Assembly (NCBI GenBank): GCA_035316885.1
Contig: DATHII010000035.1
Span: forward strand, 1 to 59,446
Direction: 5' to 3'
Source of the DNA: DASRTE01 sp035316885
GTDB lineage: Bacteria > Actinomycetota > Actinomycetes > Jiangellales > Jiangellaceae
Length of the DNA stretch: 59,446 nt
In this document: positions 24,652 to 32,613 of the stretch, in pieces
How the letters are laid out: each line of letters starts with the position of its first letter
How positions within the stretch are numbered: the first letter of the stretch is position 1
Position numbers and translations under genes: made by a program
The notes under the pieces: model-generated
The model's input: only the letters and a program-made list of their open reading frames with translations
The model's database searches: none
Told to the model about the DNA's origin: nothing

Positions 24652-27600
24652 ACCAGCCGGACGTCGTGGTGGCACCGGCCGCCACGGCGTCCGTGCTGTC
24701 ACCGCAGCGTGACACCATGGATGCCGTGACGCGTGCGGATCTCGAGACTCCGCTCGTCGGCCGTGCCCCAGAGGTGCGTGCGCTGACGGCTGCGCTCGAG
24801 CGCGCCGGTCGGAGCCAGCCCGGTGTGGTCCTCGTCGCCGGCGATGCCGGCGTAGGCAAGACCCGCCTGCTCGCCGAAGTCGCTGAGCGGGCCGCGGAGG
24901 CGGGCGCCACCGTCCTGGTCGGTCACTGTCTCGACGTCGGCGGTGTCGGCCTGCCGTACCTGCCTTTCACCGAGGCGCTGCGACCGCTGACCGCCGACGG
25001 TGCGGCCGGATCGAGCCTTCCCGACGGTGAGTGGCGAGGGGTCGAGCTGGGCACCCGCGCAGCGCCGCCCGGTGGAGACGTCAGCCAGCTGCAGCTGTTC
25101 GATGCCGTGGCCGGAACGCTGGCCCGGGCCGGTGACGAGGGAACCGGGCCGGTGTTGCTGGTGCTCGAAGACCTGCACTGGGCCGACCAGTCCACTCGCG
25201 ACCTGCTCGCTTTCCTGGTCGGGCGCATGCGCGACGAACGGCTGCTGATCGTCGCCAGCTACCGCTCCGACGACCTGCACCGCCGCCATCCGCTGCGGCC
25301 GCTGCTCGCGCAGCTGGCTCGCCTGCCGGTGGTCGAGCGCGTCGACGTCGGGCCCTTCGACATCGACGAGATGGGCCTCTATCTCGCCGCCCTGCACGGC
25401 TCACCGATCACCGACGCCACCGTCCGGAGCATCCTCGATCGCTCCGAGGGCAACGCGTACTACGCCCAGGAGCTCCTGCACTCGTGCAGCCCGGGACAGC
25501 TCGACGTCATCGATACCGGCCTACTGCCGGCCGCGCTGGCCGACGTGCTGCTCACCCGACTCGAGCAGCTGCCGGCGGCGGCGCAGCACGTCGTCCGGGT
25601 CGCGTCGGTGGCCGGGCGCCGTGTGGGGTACGACCTCCTCGAGCGGGCCAGCGGGCTGGGCGACGCCGAACTCGAACTGGCGCTACGCGAGGCAGTCACC
25701 CATCAGGTGCTCGTGCCCGAGGGCGGCCAGCGCTACGCGTTCCGCCACGCCCTGCTCGCCGAGGCCATCTATGGCGACCTGTTGCCCGGCGAGCGGGTCC
25801 GCCTGCACGCCACCTACGCGCGACTCATCGACGAGGCCACCGACACTCGTACGCCGCTGGGTTCAGCAGCTGAACTCGCCCATCACCGGATGCAGAGCCA
25901 CGACGTCCCCGGCGCGCTCACCGCCTCGATGCGGGCTGCCGACGAGGCAGAGCAACTGCATGCGCCCGCCGAGGCATGGCAGCACCTCGAGCAGGCGCTG
26001 CAGCTGTGGGACGCCGTCGACGACGCCGAGCAGCGTGCCGGTCTCGACATCGTCCGGGTCGGGCTGCGCGCGGCCTCGATGGCGAGCCGGGCCGGCGAGA
26101 ACGCCCGGGCCGCGTCGCTCGCGGACGCGGCGGCGCGCAGGCTCGACCCCGGGGCCGACCCTCAGTGGGCGGCCGCAGTCCACCACAAGCGGGCGCTGCA
26201 CCTGCTCGGCGACGACCGCCCCGAGCAGGCGCTCGAGGCAGCGCTCGAGGCCCTGAAGCTAGCAGCGGAGGCTGGCGACGCACCGAGTGCGCCGTCGGCA
26301 TGGTCGGCGGCAACGGCGGCCAGGTCGCTGGTCAGCCTCGACCGGGTGGACGAGGCCCGCGACTACGCCGAGCGGGCCCGCGCCGAGGCAGCCGAGATCG
26401 GGAGTGCGGGCGCCGAGGCCGACGCCCTGGTGACACTGGCAGTGATCGACAACTACCAGGGGATCGGCGACTCAGTCTCTGTGCTGCTCAGTCGCGCCCG
26501 CGACCTGGCCCAGGAGGCCGGCGATCTTCCGACCGAGATGCGAGTGTCGTACAACCTGGCTGCCGACCGTTACGACGCCGGCGACATCGAGGGCGCGCTT
26601 CGTCTGGTCGACGCAGCAGTGGAGAGGTCGGTCGCGACCGGACTGTCGTGGAGTCCGTACGGTCTCGAGCTTCGCGCCCTGCAGGTCGTGGCCAGGTTCG
26701 TTTCCGGCGACTGGGACGGGAGCGCCGCCGCAGCGCGGCTGGCAGGCCGCCGGCCGCCCGACGCCATGGTCGCGCGCCTCTCGGCTGCCGGCCTCTACGT
26801 CGGGGCCGCCCGCGGCAGCGCGTCGGCACTGGCCACAGCCCGGCAGCTCGAGAGCTCCTGGCACCACGACCCGATGATCGCGATGGTGTCCGGGGGTTGC
26901 GGCTCCGAGCTGTTGCGCTGGCAAGAGGACGCAGGCGGTGCTCTCGACCTCGCCGAGCGCACGCTCCACTATGTCGAGGACGCGTGGCCGCTGTTCCTCG
27001 GCGCGATCTGGCTGTCGGCGGTCGGGCTCGCCGCCGCCGGCGACCTCGCCGAGCACGCTCGGCTGGTCAAGGATGACGCCGCCCTCTCGGAGGCCGGCGA
27101 GGCCGGCAAACGACTGATCGAGCACGCGAGGACCAACGCGCGCGACGGCTCGCCCCGCGGCGGCACGCTCGGGCCGGAAGGACGAGCCTGGCTGTTGCGG
27201 GCCGAAGCCGAGTACACCCGGGTCGATGGCCACCCCGATCCCGACGCCTGGCGCCGTTGCGTCGACCAGTTCGGCTACGGGCACCGCTACGAGCAGGCCC
27301 AGTCACAGTGGCGCCTGGCCGAGGCACTGCTCGCGCTCGACCAGCGCGACGCTGCCGCGCCCGCGGCGCGAGCCGCGCATGAGACCGCGGTCGAACTCGG
27401 TGCCCGACCGCTGCAGGAGGCGGTCGAGTCCCTGGTGCGACGAGCCCGGCTCGACGTCGGAATCGGCGCGGCGGTGGCTGCCGACACCGGCGGGCTCACC
27501 GCCCGAGAGCGGGAGGTCCTCGCTCTGCTCGCCGAGGGCCTCACAAACCGGCAGATCGGCCATCGGCTCTACATCGCCGACAAGACCGCGAGCGTCCACG

Positions 27601-27686
27601 TGTCGAACATCCTGGCCAAGCTCGGCGCGTCCGGCCGCACCCAGGCCGTCACCGTCGCTCACCGCCGCGGGCTCCTCGACACCTGA
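24648..27686 (+). CDS. LAL-type LuxR regulator with AAA ATPase (MalT-like)
   Basis: A 1,012-residue transcriptional regulator. The N-terminal STAND/AAA domain has Walker A AGDAGVGKTRLLAE (near residue 65-77) and Walker B LLVLEDLHWADQ (near 165-177). The middle (about 400-900) is an Ala/Glu-rich helical region with TPR-like repeats (AEQLHAPAEAWQHLEQAL). The last 65 residues are a LuxR helix-turn-helix: GLTAREREVLALLAEGLTNR and the HVSNILAKLGASGR helix. LAL proteins switch on effector and ATP binding; the effector here is unknown. GTG at 24648 couples to the micro-ORF; an ATG at 24717 is the alternative. Inserted between rplS and trmD. Confidence 0.92.
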   Translation: MNQPDVVVAPAATASVLSPQRDTMDAVTRADLETPLVGRAPEVRALTAALERAGRSQPGVVLVAGDAGVGKTRLLAEVAERAAEAGATVLVGHCLDVGGVGLPYLPFTEALRPLTADGAAGSSLPDGEWRGVELGTRAAPPGGDVSQLQLFDAVAGTLARAGDEGTGPVLLVLEDLHWADQSTRDLLAFLVGRMRDERLLIVASYRSDDLHRRHPLRPLLAQLARLPVVERVDVGPFDIDEMGLYLAALHGSPITDATVRSILDRSEGNAYYAQELLHSCSPGQLDVIDTGLLPAALADVLLTRLEQLPAAAQHVVRVASVAGRRVGYDLLERASGLGDAELELALREAVTHQVLVPEGGQRYAFRHALLAEAIYGDLLPGERVRLHATYARLIDEATDTRTPLGSAAELAHHRMQSHDVPGALTASMRAADEAEQLHAPAEAWQHLEQALQLWDAVDDAEQRAGLDIVRVGLRAASMASRAGENARAASLADAAARRLDPGADPQWAAAVHHKRALHLLGDDRPEQALEAALEALKLAAEAGDAPSAPSAWSAATAARSLVSLDRVDEARDYAERARAEAAEIGSAGAEADALVTLAVIDNYQGIGDSVSVLLSRARDLAQEAGDLPTEMRVSYNLAADRYDAGDIEGALRLVDAAVERSVATGLSWSPYGLELRALQVVARFVSGDWDGSAAAARLAGRRPPDAMVARLSAAGLYVGAARGSASALATARQLESSWHHDPMIAMVSGGCGSELLRWQEDAGGALDLAERTLHYVEDAWPLFLGAIWLSAVGLAAAGDLAEHARLVKDDAALSEAGEAGKRLIEHARTNARDGSPRGGTLGPEGRAWLLRAEAEYTRVDGHPDPDAWRRCVDQFGYGHRYEQAQSQWRLAEALLALDQRDAAAPAARAAHETAVELGARPLQEAVESLVRRARLDVGIGAAVAADTGGLTAREREVLALLAEGLTNRQIGHRLYIADKTASVHVSNILAKLGASGRTQAVTVAHRRGLLDT

Positions 27687-27708
27687 CCGCAGCGCATTGT
27701 CCGCTGTC

Positions 27709-27737
27709 GGGGATGTGGGGCAAGGCTCCACATCCCC
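27709..27737. terminator. Bidirectional terminator between the regulator and trmD
   Basis: GGGGATGTGG (27709-27718) pairs perfectly with CCACATCCCC (27728-27737); the loop GGCAAGGCT can extend the stem by up to three pairs. It lies 22 bp after the regulator stop and 28 bp before the trmD stop on the other strand, as expected for a shared terminator of convergent genes. It is nearly T-free, as usual in high-GC genomes. Confidence 0.75.
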
Positions 27738-27765
27738 TCCTCGACCTCCCGTCGCGCCAGAACGC

Positions 27766-28518
27766 TCAGAAGGTCCAGCCGAGTTCGGCGAGCACCGCAA
27801 GGTCGTGGTCGTCCAGCGTGGCGGGGTCGAGGCGGTCGAGAAGGTCGGGACGGCGTTCGGCGGTGCGACGAAGAGCCTCGTCACGGCGCCAGCGTCCGAT
27901 GTTGGCGTGGTGGCCGGACAGCAGGATCTCGGGGACGTCGCGACCCCGCCACGAGGGGGGTTTGGTGTAGACGGGGTACTCGAGCAGACCGGCTGCGCCG
28001 TGCGACTCCTCGACCAGCGACTCGGGGTTCCCGACGACGCCGGGTAGTAGCCGCGTGACGGCCTCCAGGACGACGAGGACGGCCGCCTCTCCCCCGGTGA
28101 GCACGTAGTCGCCGACTGAGATCTCGTCGACCGGCATCCGGGTCGACGCGTCGTCGACCACTCGGGCGTCTATGCCCTCGTAGCGGCCGCATGCGAAGAC
28201 CAACCACGGCTCACCGGCCAGCTCCTCGGCGACTCGCTGGTCGAACGGCCGGCCGGAGGGGGTCGGCATCAGCAGTCGCGGTGCGGTGTCCGGCGAAACG
28301 ATCGCGTCGAGGGCGGCGCCCCACACGTCGGGACGCATCACCATGCCTGCCCCGCCACCGTACGGGGTGTCGTCCACACTGCGGTGGCGGTCGTTCGTCC
28401 AGTCGCGCAGGTCGTGCACGTGCAGGTCGAGCACACCGACCTTCCGCGCCCTGCCCACCAGCGACAGCTCGAGCGGACTCAGGTAGTCGGGGAATATGGT
28501 GATGACGTCGACCCTCAC
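27766..28518 (-). CDS. trmD: tRNA (guanine-N1)-methyltransferase
   Basis: Methylates G37 of tRNAs with S-adenosylmethionine and prevents +1 frameshifting. The 250-residue SPOUT enzyme shows MRVDVITIFPDYLSPL, the knot segment VFACGRYEGIDARVVD, EISVGDYVLTGGEAAVLV and NPESLVEESH. Its ATG overlaps the rimM stop (ATGA). It ends the rpsP-khpA-rimM-trmD operon and is convergent with the LuxR regulator. Confidence 0.97.
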   Translation of the reverse strand: MRVDVITIFPDYLSPLELSLVGRARKVGVLDLHVHDLRDWTNDRHRSVDDTPYGGGAGMVMRPDVWGAALDAIVSPDTAPRLLMPTPSGRPFDQRVAEELAGEPWLVFACGRYEGIDARVVDDASTRMPVDEISVGDYVLTGGEAAVLVVLEAVTRLLPGVVGNPESLVEESHGAAGLLEYPVYTKPPSWRGRDVPEILLSGHHANIGRWRRDEALRRTAERRPDLLDRLDPATLDDHDLAVLAELGWTF

Positions 28519-29036
28519 GGCGATCCCTCGTCGTCGAGCAGGCCGGCAGGTGGGTCCAGAACCACCCGGCCCTGCGTGAGGTCGACCTCGGGAACGATGT
28601 CGGCCACGAACGGCACGAGCGCCTCGTGGGCGTCCGGCCGCCGAACCACCAGCAGGTCCTGACCAGGCAGGTGCAGTACTTCGGCGATCTCGCCCACCTC
28701 GTCACCGGCGGTCGTGAGCGCGCGAAGCCCGACGAGTTGGTGATCGAAGAACTCATCCGGGTCGTCCGGACGCTCCTCGTCACCGATCTCCGCGAGCAGG
28801 TGCACACCCCGCAGGCGTTCTGCGAACGTGCGGTCGGAAACCCCGTCGAAGTGCACGAGCAGGCGACCGGAGTGCCAGCGTGTGTGTCCGACCACGAGCG
28901 GCCCGATCTCGGCGGGCTCGGTGGTCAGGCGGGCGCCGTCGGCGAATCGCAGCTCGGGCGAATCGGTACGGACGTCGACGCTCACCTCGCCACGGATGCC
29001 GTGGGCACGTCCGATCCGCCCTACCGTCACCAGCAC
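28515..29036 (-). CDS. rimM: Ribosome maturation factor RimM
   Basis: RimM assists 30S head assembly with S19. The 173-residue protein has an N-terminal RimM domain (VGRIGRAHGIRGEVSVDVRT) and a C-terminal PRC-barrel (FFDHQLVGLRALTTAGDEVG, and VVLDPPAGLL near the end). It stands between khpA and trmD, as in most bacteria, and overlaps trmD by four bases. Confidence 0.95.
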   Translation of the reverse strand: MLVTVGRIGRAHGIRGEVSVDVRTDSPELRFADGARLTTEPAEIGPLVVGHTRWHSGRLLVHFDGVSDRTFAERLRGVHLLAEIGDEERPDDPDEFFDHQLVGLRALTTAGDEVGEIAEVLHLPGQDLLVVRRPDAHEALVPFVADIVPEVDLTQGRVVLDPPAGLLDDEGSP

Positions 29037-29044
29037 CGCGGAAC

Positions 29045-29281
29045 CTATCGGCCGTCGACGTCCACGAAGTCGATACGTACCCCGCCACCGGCGATCGCAC
29101 CGAGGACGGTGCGGAACGCCGTGGCAGTCCTGCCACCACGTCCAATGACCTTGCCGAGGTCGTCTGGGTGGACGTGCACCTCGAGCAGGCGGCCGCGTCG
29201 CTGTTCGCGGGTGCGGACGGAGACGTCGTCAGGATTGTCGACGATGCCTCGGACGAGGTGCTCGAGGGCCTCGGCGAGCAC
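29045..29281 (-). CDS. khpA: KH-domain RNA-binding protein KhpA
   Basis: A 78-residue single KH-domain protein with the GXXG loop in KVIGRGGRTATAFR. In Gram-positives KhpA works with KhpB in RNA regulation and cell-length control. The GTG at 29281 lies four bases beyond the rpsP stop and gives the standard length; the larger open frame upstream runs antisense-like through rpsP and is not used. It is the second gene of rpsP-khpA-rimM-trmD. Confidence 0.92.
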   Translation of the reverse strand: MLAEALEHLVRGIVDNPDDVSVRTREQRRGRLLEVHVHPDDLGKVIGRGGRTATAFRTVLGAIAGGGVRIDFVDVDGR

Positions 29282-29285
29282 GGCC

Positions 29286-29957
29286 TCAGGCCTCGGTGGT
29301 GGGCGCAGGGCGGGCCTCAGCCGCCGGGTCGGTGCCGGCCTCTGCGGTGTCGGGCGCGCTTCCTGCCTCGTCGGCCTTGACCGTGCCGGCCTTGGCTCTG
29401 GCGGGCTTGTCGGCCTTCGCCGGCTTCTCGGCCTTCGCCGGCTTCTCGGCCTTCGCCGGCTTCTCGGCCTTCGCCGGCTTGTCGGCCTTCGCCGGCATCT
29501 CGGCCTTGGCACTGGCAGCCGGCTCCACGTTCTCGGTCGCAGCAGGCTCCGCGTTAGCGGCCGCCTTCTTGGCGGCCCGCTTCCTCGGCGTTGTGGCCTC
29601 GGACTTGGGGTCGGCGTGCGCCTCGGCCAACGCAGCATCGAAGCGTGCCCGCTTGTCGGCCTTGGGCTCCTTGACCTTCAGCGTGCCCTCGGCGCCGGGA
29701 ATGCTCTTGTACTTCTGCCAGTCGCCGGTGACCTTGAGCAGTGCGAGGACCGGCTCGGTCGGCTGCGCGCCGACACCGAGCCAGTATTGGGCGCGGTCGG
29801 AGTCGAGCTGGATCAGGCTCGGCTCTTCCTTCGGGTGGTACTTGCCGATCTGCTCGATCGCCCGTCCGTCGCGCTTGGTGCGAGCGTCGGCGACGATGAT
29901 GCGGTACTGCGGGTTGCGGATCTTGCCCATCCGCTTCAACTTGATCTTGACAGCCAC
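29286..29957 (-). CDS. rpsP: 30S ribosomal protein S16 with repetitive Lys-rich tail
   Basis: S16 is an early 30S assembly protein. Residues 1-80 are canonical (VKIKLKRMGKIRNPQYRI, YHPKEEPSLIQL). Residues about 110-223 are an extra tail that includes six near-identical hexapeptides (AKAEKP / AKADKP) and ends in an Ala/Asp/Glu-rich part. Actinobacterial S16 often has extensions, but 223 residues is long against about 80-160. It starts the operon. A promoter with TTGAGT and CACAAT separated by 18 bp lies upstream. Confidence 0.95.
   Translation of the reverse strand: MAVKIKLKRMGKIRNPQYRIIVADARTKRDGRAIEQIGKYHPKEEPSLIQLDSDRAQYWLGVGAQPTEPVLALLKVTGDWQKYKSIPGAEGTLKVKEPKADKRARFDAALAEAHADPKSEATTPRKRAAKKAAANAEPAATENVEPAASAKAEMPAKADKPAKAEKPAKAEKPAKAEKPAKADKPARAKAGTVKADEAGSAPDTAEAGTDPAAEARPAPTTEA
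29404..29511 (-). repeat. Six tandem 18-bp repeats inside rpsP
   Basis: Units of 18 bp like GGCTTCTCGGCCTTCGCC (plus strand) repeat six times, the first and fifth differing at one base and the last degenerate. Each encodes a six-residue AKAEKP/AKADKP unit in the S16 tail. Copy number is likely variable between strains through slippage. Confidence 0.9.
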
Positions 29958-30087
29958 GGGTGTGGAAACTCCTGTGTCATGAGCACGGGTAAACCGCCGT
30001 CGCAGGGTGGGGCACCGGCGCCGGCGTCTCGGGTGGACTCGGCGCCCGCGGGTGAGAGGGTCCGCGCGGTCGCCGGTTCAGGAGGTT

Positions 30088-30117
30088 ATTGTGCCAGACC
30101 CCTCGACGCATACTCAA
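30088..30117 (-). promoter_or_regulatory. Candidate promoter of the rpsP operon
   Basis: On the minus strand TTGAGT (30117-30112) and CACAAT (30093-30088) lie 18 bp apart, fitting a sigma-70-type promoter, about 130 bp upstream of rpsP and within the 163-bp gap after the aminotransferase gene. Confidence 0.45.
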
Positions 30118-30120
30118 CTG

Positions 30121-31455
30121 TCAGCTGCTCATCGCCTCGATGACAGCATCGACCTCCTCGGGAGAGGTCACGATGCTCGGCCCGAACCGGACGTAAGGCT
30201 CGGCATACGGCGTCATGCCGGCCGATATTCCCGCGTCGGAGAGCCGTCCCAGTGTCTCTTGCGGCGCATCCACGCTCACACAGACGATGCCGGCGGAGAG
30301 CTCTGGTGACATCGGACTGACGACTGTGACGCTGCGCTCATCCGTGAGGCCTTCTTTGAGCATGGTCGCCTGCTCGTGCGTGCGCTCGGCGATGGCCGCC
30401 TTCCCGATGTCGAGATGGAACCGGAACGCCTCGGCGAGCGCCCAGCGGTGGTCGAAGCTGTGGTACCCACCCGGGGTGGCTGCCGGGCCCGGTTCCTTCC
30501 CGGTCGGCGCGGTGCCCTCCACCCATGCGACGTAGCTGACGGGTTCGAAGGGCGCGATGGCGGCGTCGACGGCCTCCCACGCCTCGGCACGCCCCCAGAC
30601 GATGCCGGTACCCCTGGGACCGAACAGCCATTTGTGAGTGCCGGCCACGAGGAAGTCGCAGCCCAGATCCGCCGCCGTCACATCCTCGACGCCGAGCCCG
30701 TGCACGCCGTCGACGCACAGCAGTGCGCGGTCGTCGGCTTCGCGATCGGCGTTCAGGTCGCGCAACCCGTCGGCGATGGCCGCGATCGGCAGCTTCACAC
30801 CGGTGCCGGAGTGAACCCAGGTGACGGCAACCGCCCTGGTCCTCGGCGTAACCGCGCCGAGGAGTCGCCCGACGATCTCGTCGACTGAAGCATCGGCAGG
30901 CGAGTCGTACAACTGCACCCGGTTGACCGTCGAACCGGTGCGCGCGGACCGCAGCCGCAGCGCCTCATGGGTCGAGTAGAAGTCGTGCTCCGTGGTGAGG
31001 ACCTCCTGGTCGGCCCGCAGGCGCAGGCCTCCGTACAGCAGGCCGAGACCCATGGTCGTGCTGTCCGTCAGCGCGACCTCACCGGCGGCGACGTCGAGGT
31101 ACTCGGCCGCCGCCGCGCGGACGGCGATCTCGTTGTCGACCTCGTGCTCGGTCAGGTAGCCGTGCGGGTCCTGGTCGAGGCCCGCGCGGTGACGCTCGAT
31201 CGCATGGGCCACGGGCGCCGGATGGGCGGCGAGCACGAAAGCGGCGAAATGGCTCAGATCGTGAGTCAGGGAGAACTGATCTCGTACCGATCCCCAGTCG
31301 CGCGGATCGAATCCGCCGGCCGTGGAGCGTGCCGCCTGGCTGCCGCCGGGAGCGTCCTCTGCGCCTGCCGAGCAGGCCGCGACCGAAGTGACCGCGAGGC
31401 CACCCGCCAGCGCGCCGGACCGGGCGAGAAACCTCCGCCTGGACATGTCATCCAT
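30121..31455 (-). CDS. Tat-exported class V aminotransferase-fold PLP enzyme
   Basis: A 444-residue PLP enzyme of the class V family (isopenicillin-N-epimerase/cysteine-desulfurase-like). The PLP lysine lies in VAGTHKWLFGPRGTG; VDGVHGLG precedes it with the cofactor Asp. The N-terminus has a twin-arginine motif (SRRRFLARSG), a hydrophobic stretch and VAACSAG, a possible lipobox, so it is probably exported folded and maybe lipid-anchored. Exported PLP enzymes are uncommon. The ATG at 31455 has GGAGG eight bases upstream; a GTG lies three codons before. It lies between the rpsP promoter and the amidohydrolase. Confidence 0.82.
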   Translation of the reverse strand: MDDMSRRRFLARSGALAGGLAVTSVAACSAGAEDAPGGSQAARSTAGGFDPRDWGSVRDQFSLTHDLSHFAAFVLAAHPAPVAHAIERHRAGLDQDPHGYLTEHEVDNEIAVRAAAAEYLDVAAGEVALTDSTTMGLGLLYGGLRLRADQEVLTTEHDFYSTHEALRLRSARTGSTVNRVQLYDSPADASVDEIVGRLLGAVTPRTRAVAVTWVHSGTGVKLPIAAIADGLRDLNADREADDRALLCVDGVHGLGVEDVTAADLGCDFLVAGTHKWLFGPRGTGIVWGRAEAWEAVDAAIAPFEPVSYVAWVEGTAPTGKEPGPAATPGGYHSFDHRWALAEAFRFHLDIGKAAIAERTHEQATMLKEGLTDERSVTVVSPMSPELSAGIVCVSVDAPQETLGRLSDAGISAGMTPYAEPYVRFGPSIVTSPEEVDAVIEAMSS

Positions 31456-31518
31456 GAGCCTCACCTCCGCCCGTCGATCATGCCAGCGGCGCGCTCACGA
31501 AGGCTCGATGCCTGGGGT

Positions 31519-32598
31519 TCAGCGGACGACGCGGCCGCGCAGGATGATCCGCTCCGGGCGGAGCAGCGTCTCCGGTTCGACCACGGGGTCGGCGGCGTAG
31601 ACGGTCAGGTTCGCGACGGCACCGTGAGTCAACGCGCCGGATCCGCCCAGCAGGTATGCCCGGGCTCGCCACGACGCAGCACCCACGGCGTCGGGCGCCG
31701 GGACTCCGGCCCTGATCAGTTCCAGCACCTCGCGGGCCACGAGCCCATGGGGCAGGACCCCACCGGCGTCGGTGCCGGCGAAGATCGGCACACCCGACTC
31801 GTAGGCGGTGCGGACGTTCTCGTGGCGGCGCGCGTGCAGCGCCCGCATGTGCGCCGCGTAGCGCGGGAACCTGGCCTCGCCCTGGTCGGCGTACTTCGGG
31901 AAGTTGTCGATGTTGACCAGCGTCGGAACCATCGAGATCCGGCGCGTAGCCATCTCGGCCATCAGGTCGGGCGAGAGCCCACTGCCATGCTCGATGCCGT
32001 CGATTCCGGCCCCGATCAGGTCCGGCAGCGCGTCCTCGCCGAAGACATGAGCCGTGACCCGTGCGCCGAGGTCATGCACCCGTGCGATCGCGGCGTCGAG
32101 GGCGGGTCGTGGCCAACACGGGCCGAGGTCGCCGGTGTCGCGGTCGATCCAGTCGCCGACGAGCTTGACCCAACCGTCCCCGCGGCGCGCCTCGGCTTCC
32201 ACCTGGGCGACCAGCTCGTCGGGCTCGATCTCCACTCCGTAGTTGCGGATGTAGCGCTTGGTCCGCGCGATGTGCCGCCCGGCCCGCACGATCCTGGGCA
32301 GGTCGGCCCGGTCGTCGACCCATCTGGTGTCGGCGGCCGACCCCGCGTCGCGCAACAGCAGCACGCCCGCGTCGCGGTCAGCGAGCGCCTGTAGCTCTGC
32401 CTCGTCGTCCGGGACGGCGCCGCGGGAGTCAAGCCCGACGTGGCAGTGCAGGTCGACCAGTCCCGGAAGTATCCAGCCCTCGCCCACCGTTTCGGCGCCG
32501 GGCACGGATTCGAACGTGACCCGGCCGTCCCTGACCCAGAGGTCGCGGTGTTCACGGTCGGGGAGGACCACGCCACGCACGTGCAGGGCAGGAGGCAT
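31519..32598 (-). CDS. Amidohydrolase-family protein
   Basis: A 359-residue metal-dependent hydrolase of the imidazolonepropionase/adenine-deaminase-like superfamily. The metal motif HxH occurs in VDLHCHVGLDSR, further histidines in VTAHVFGEDAL and GIEHGSGL, and the catalytic Asp in FAGTDAGG. No substrate can be inferred. It follows ffh on the same strand after 15 bp; this linkage to ffh is known in other actinomycetes. The ATG at 32598 has no clear Shine-Dalgarno, so it may rely on coupling to ffh. Confidence 0.86.
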   Translation of the reverse strand: MPPALHVRGVVLPDREHRDLWVRDGRVTFESVPGAETVGEGWILPGLVDLHCHVGLDSRGAVPDDEAELQALADRDAGVLLLRDAGSAADTRWVDDRADLPRIVRAGRHIARTKRYIRNYGVEIEPDELVAQVEAEARRGDGWVKLVGDWIDRDTGDLGPCWPRPALDAAIARVHDLGARVTAHVFGEDALPDLIGAGIDGIEHGSGLSPDLMAEMATRRISMVPTLVNIDNFPKYADQGEARFPRYAAHMRALHARRHENVRTAYESGVPIFAGTDAGGVLPHGLVAREVLELIRAGVPAPDAVGAASWRARAYLLGGSGALTHGAVANLTVYAADPVVEPETLLRPERIILRGRVVR

Positions 32599-32613
32599 GG
32601 TGGCGGGTGTGCC

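Noticed and set aside
30121..31455. Kynureninase for the anthranilate cluster
   Set aside because: The PLP enzyme is class V like kynureninase but has a Tat signal, lies 4 kb away next to rpsP, and matches epimerase/desulfurase-type motifs better.
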